NCBI GenBank assembly: GCA_900618425.1
Contig: UZAN01045918.1
Coordinates: forward strand, 19,802-30,811
Origin: Echinostoma caproni
Lineage: Eukaryota; Platyhelminthes; Trematoda; Plagiorchiida; Echinostomatidae
Reading direction: 5' to 3'
DNA: 11,010 nucleotides
Below, piece by piece: positions 8,335 to 11,010 of this stretch; the first letter of the stretch is position 1, and each line of letters starts with the position of its first letter. The notes under the pieces are model-generated. The model was not told where the DNA came from, ran no database searches, and worked only from the letters and a program-made list of their open reading frames with translations. The position numbers and the translations under genes are program-made.

Positions 8335-8368
8335 ATCTGACGTACGTAGGTTATCGCTGGCTTTTATA
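8335..8368 (-). promoter_or_regulatory. Core promoter of the mucin-like gene: TATA box and initiator
   Basis: On the minus strand TATAAAAG occupies 8368-8361. An initiator-like TCAGATC spans 8340-8334, with its A at 8338, exactly 30 bases from the first T of the TATA box. The predicted 5' UTR is only 12 nt before ATG 8326. The spacing matches metazoan TATA-Inr promoters; no transcript evidence is available. Confidence 0.6.
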
Positions 8369-8983
8369 TTGTGCTCCACATGCTCAGGATGACGATTGGT
8401 AGCTTTTTGTATGCACTCACATGACTGTTATGTTGCTTCAGTGCCAGTATGTCACACGCAATGCTTTGTGCTATTTTTACTAAAGAGTGAAACTAAACAG
8501 TCTCCTGGCAATAGCTAAAATTAGCATATGTTTGCATCGCGTTTTATTTTGAGGCATACTACGATGATTTAATGAAGTGGATGAATACTTATAGATGTGC
8601 CTGCAAAATTTTGCCCGTGTGGAGAGTCAACAAAATGCGGTAAGCGCAACACTGTTTTAGTCAGAGATAAGTAAGACCCATTGCTGTAAATAATCTAACC
8701 TATGACATGGTGTCATTCATACATTCCCTGTAACCGGTTTTTGAGTGCAGACATTTTTCTCATTAGTTCAATAATTTTATTTTAACAAAAATACAATGAC
8801 GCACGAACCACGTTCGAATGAAGATAAACGGTGAAAAATGTGGTTTCTTATGGTCAAAACAACAGGCTGATGTAGCAGTTTCCTTTCTTGGACGACTTTT
8901 GTCTTTTGCACAATTCTCCAACCCGCCGGGACCCAATAATCATTGTATCGTCAACAAAAACATTGATGTTATTTTGAAACACC
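8369..8983. other. Upstream region of the mucin-like gene, no confident gene
   Basis: Probable 5' flank of the minus-strand mucin-like gene. A minus-strand CAT|GTGAGT donor-like site at 8419-8414 lies upstream of the TATA box and could mark an alternative first exon. On the plus strand a 45-bp open segment, 8595-8639, sits between an AG and GTAAGC in phase 0-0, without a good pyrimidine tract. The lower end may contain more of the decayed CR1-like element than can be recognised. Confidence 0.35.
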
Positions 8984-9960
8984 CAGTTAGGATGGTATGG
9001 AATAATTGGAACACTATTTAAGTGGATGATGGCGTACTTGCCAAATACGAATTTCGCGTCCATGTTACATGGAACTCTTATGAATCTTTCAGTTTGCTAG
9101 TGGCGTGTTTCGACGGGTGGTCTTAGATCCATCTCGCTTTATGATGTTCACCAATGCCCTAACACAACTTACTAGTTCACCATGCTTCTCCTTCGCTGAT
9201 GGCATGAAGTTAGTTGATTCTTGTAGAAGAATAAGTCTAGAAAATCGCGTATTTGTTCTACTGATCTCATGCAAGGGACTGGCCACTGAACGCAGGGAAC
9301 ATTCATTTGCTATTCAACACCCGAAAATCATTAAAAGCAGGGAGTCGGGATACTTCGAAGTAGACACCATAAACGACACTAGGTATCTGGGAGTTACGGT
9401 GGCTTCAGACTTCAGTTTGAGTACCCGATGTGTGGTTGCAGATAGACGTCAACCACTTCGACCATTGTCTGCGCCTTCCTGTAGGAGAGCCGAAGTGTGC
9501 CTCTATCTATAAGGTTAGTGTATGGTCTCGCTTAGATAATTGTGTTCAGGCTTGATCACCATTCTACCGAAAGGACGCACCTCGTACGAAGAGAGATCTC
9601 GAGATTTACATCATGCATTTTCGAGAATCTGAACATGTTTCGCTCACTAGAAAAATACGAGGGTATTTGGGTACATCACCGAAGTAATTTATATTGAGAA
9701 ATGATGCTGAGGATGTAGCCAAATGCCTCTTTCAAATTATCCAATATGCTTAGAAAGGGTTCTGGACTAAACTCCGAGAACCCGTCTTCGGTAACAGACT
9801 AATATGTAAATGAAATCAGCTACCAACGGGGTCGATCAACTCACCAAATTTTCAAGCTTTTGAGAGCCTAAGAGGGAATCTGGATTGAAGGGATCTTAGA
9901 AGCAGAACACTAGGTTCACAATTGTCTAGCAAATGCTGAGCGTACACACGGCGAGAACCT
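8984..9960 (+). mobile_element. CR1/jockey-like LINE reverse transcriptase remnant, degenerate
   Basis: Reverse transcriptase blocks occur in the right order on the plus strand but in three frames. GWYGIIGTLFKWMMAYL at 8990-9040 matches the YGI-G-L-W-YL block. SGV at 9099 followed by LDPSRFMMFTNALTQL decays from the SGVPQGSVLGP-LF block. SFADGMKLV at about 9189-9215 is the catalytic YADD block with the second Asp replaced by Gly. YLGVTVASDFSLST at 9384-9425 is the thumb-side block. IYKVSVWSRLDNCVQA, then TGA at 9553, then SPFYRKD is the C-terminal CVQAWSP block with Trp changed to a stop. GFWTKLRE at 9757-9780 fits the C-terminal W-LP region. At least two frameshifts, stops and loss of a catalytic Asp show it is dead. 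No endonuclease is visible, so it is 5'-truncated or decayed. The 3' end is uncertain. Confidence 0.85.
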
Positions 9961-11010
9961 GACCAGGTACGTTTCTCCATTTTCGGATGAATTGGTAAAT
10001 CCCATCATCAATAGAGTTGGACGAACTTTCAAGAGCACCATCCTAAAATATTTAGAACTATTGATTTACCGTGGCCTTTATTAGTCCTTTGCAACATGAC
10101 TACACCTACTGAGTCACAACAGGAACGAAGGAGCCTCTCGGTTCTCTCTATTGATTGTTGTTGAACGACATAACTTTTAACTCAAAACTTTGGACAACAA
10201 TCCGCATCAACGACCAGCCAGTGAAATCGAACTTATTTTGATTACCATTGTGATACGCGTTTTTGGGTAAATTAGCATAAACAGTACTGCTATGCATTCG
10301 TAACTTTATGGAGTGCTCACTTCCAGCTGGTGAAATCAATAACATCTTGGTCGAACGTGGAGCGTTTTCCTTTCGGCCCTCGTGCATCCCAAGAGAATTG
10401 GTGAGATAATTTATTCTCACGCGGTCGCTAACCGTCTAATGTAGTACTTTCTCTACTGTCTCCGCAATAGTTAACTGAGGATTGTGTATAACCGAATTTG
10501 GTCGATACGTTTAAGCTAGCTTCAGAAAACTGAGAATGGATGTGTTAGATAATAGGACACGTTGCTCATCCATATCAGCAGCGCCTTTCCTGTCACATTG
10601 CGACGTGAGCAGGATTGACTTATACACGCTCAAAAGGTTCACACCGGCGTACCATACGGTTTGTTCACAGTATTTGCTGAATACTATTGTGGATCACGCT
10701 AACCTAATTTACATTATAGATTCTACTTTCGCATTATTGTCAAAATGTCAATATCCGAATCTTATCGATCAGGGCTTGTCTGTCAAAATACTTTTGGTTT
10801 CCAAACTCACTATCGACACTCTGTACCCTGAATTTTGGTTAAAAGCTGTCAGCTTATTTCTAACCGGACCGTTGTCAAATGTTTGTGAGATGAGTGGATG
10901 CAAACAGCAAGTTTCATCACATTCCACAAGAATTGCATAATTTGCATGTAGTAGAGGAGGAAATGAATTCCAAGTCAAACGTTATAAAATAGACAGTCGG
11001 ACATTATTGT
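9961..11010. other. Region with unassigned ORFs, no confident gene
   Basis: Open frames include 9913-10083 (plus, 56 codons), 10148-10420 (minus, 90 codons, upstream in-frame TAG) and 10536-10940 (plus, 134 codons, ATG after an in-frame TAA). The last is the longest ATG-led frame outside the repeats but has no domain, signal peptide or coherent hydrophobic span. A good acceptor with a CTAAC branch-like site, ending ATTTACATTATAG at about 10719, and a GTGAGA donor near 10886 could bracket an exon inside it, but I find no matching partners. All are left unnamed. Confidence 0.3.

Noticed and set aside
8805..8830. CGTTCGAATG resembling a tRNA T-loop or pol III B box
   Set aside because: Flanking bases do not form a T stem, and there is no A box or cloverleaf. 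The GGTTCGATCTC near 4402 fails likewise.
8854..9063. Minus-strand ORF with NVFVDDTMIIGS, resembling an LTR or Penelope RT catalytic box
   Set aside because: No other RT block accompanies it, and plus-strand CR1 blocks (YGI-G-L-W) occupy part of the same DNA. The match is probably an antisense coincidence.
1..11010. Prokaryotic features such as operons, CRISPR arrays or attachment sites
   Set aside because: Spliced genes, AATAAA signals, a TATA box and LINE remnants show eukaryotic DNA; no spaced direct-repeat array is present.

Overview
This is AT-rich eukaryotic nuclear DNA. It contains no long ORFs. Short coding exons are separated by small GT-AG introns of about 47 to 106 bp, there are AATAAA polyadenylation signals, and there are two decayed non-LTR retrotransposons, one RTE-type and one CR1/jockey-type. 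The compact introns and the style of the LINEs suggest a flatworm, most likely a trematode. That is an inference from sequence style, not from a species-specific match.

Layout from left to right. Positions 76-493 (minus) hold a broken RTE-type endonuclease. Positions 500-1895 hold no gene but contain an old 100-bp tandem duplication. At 1896-2208 (plus) a two-exon gene encodes a 70-residue single-span membrane protein, followed by AATAAA at 2308. Convergent to it, a small basic protein gene on the minus strand (2200-2615) overlaps it tail to tail by 9 bp. Positions 2616-5350 have no confident gene; they include a perfect 8-bp hairpin and one GC-richer open block at 4150-4553. At 5355-5782 (plus) are the last exons of a gene whose beginning was not located, with an AT microsatellite in a putative intron and AATAAA at 5829. 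Positions 5835-7570 show nothing convincing.

At 7577-8338 (minus) lies the most interesting gene. It has a TATA box, an initiator, a signal-peptide exon, a short Cys-containing exon and a large Pro/Thr/Ser-rich mucin-like exon. Splice phases agree across all exons, but the best second exon carries an in-frame TAA. Positions 8984-9960 (plus) are a multiply frameshifted CR1-like reverse transcriptase. The remainder has only unassigned ORFs.

The genes show no shared pathway. The points of interest are gene architecture: overlapping convergent genes, very small introns, a possibly nullified secreted mucin-like gene and a possible in-frame cassette that removes its mucin block. All exon models come from reading splice signals and phase by eye, with no transcript evidence.
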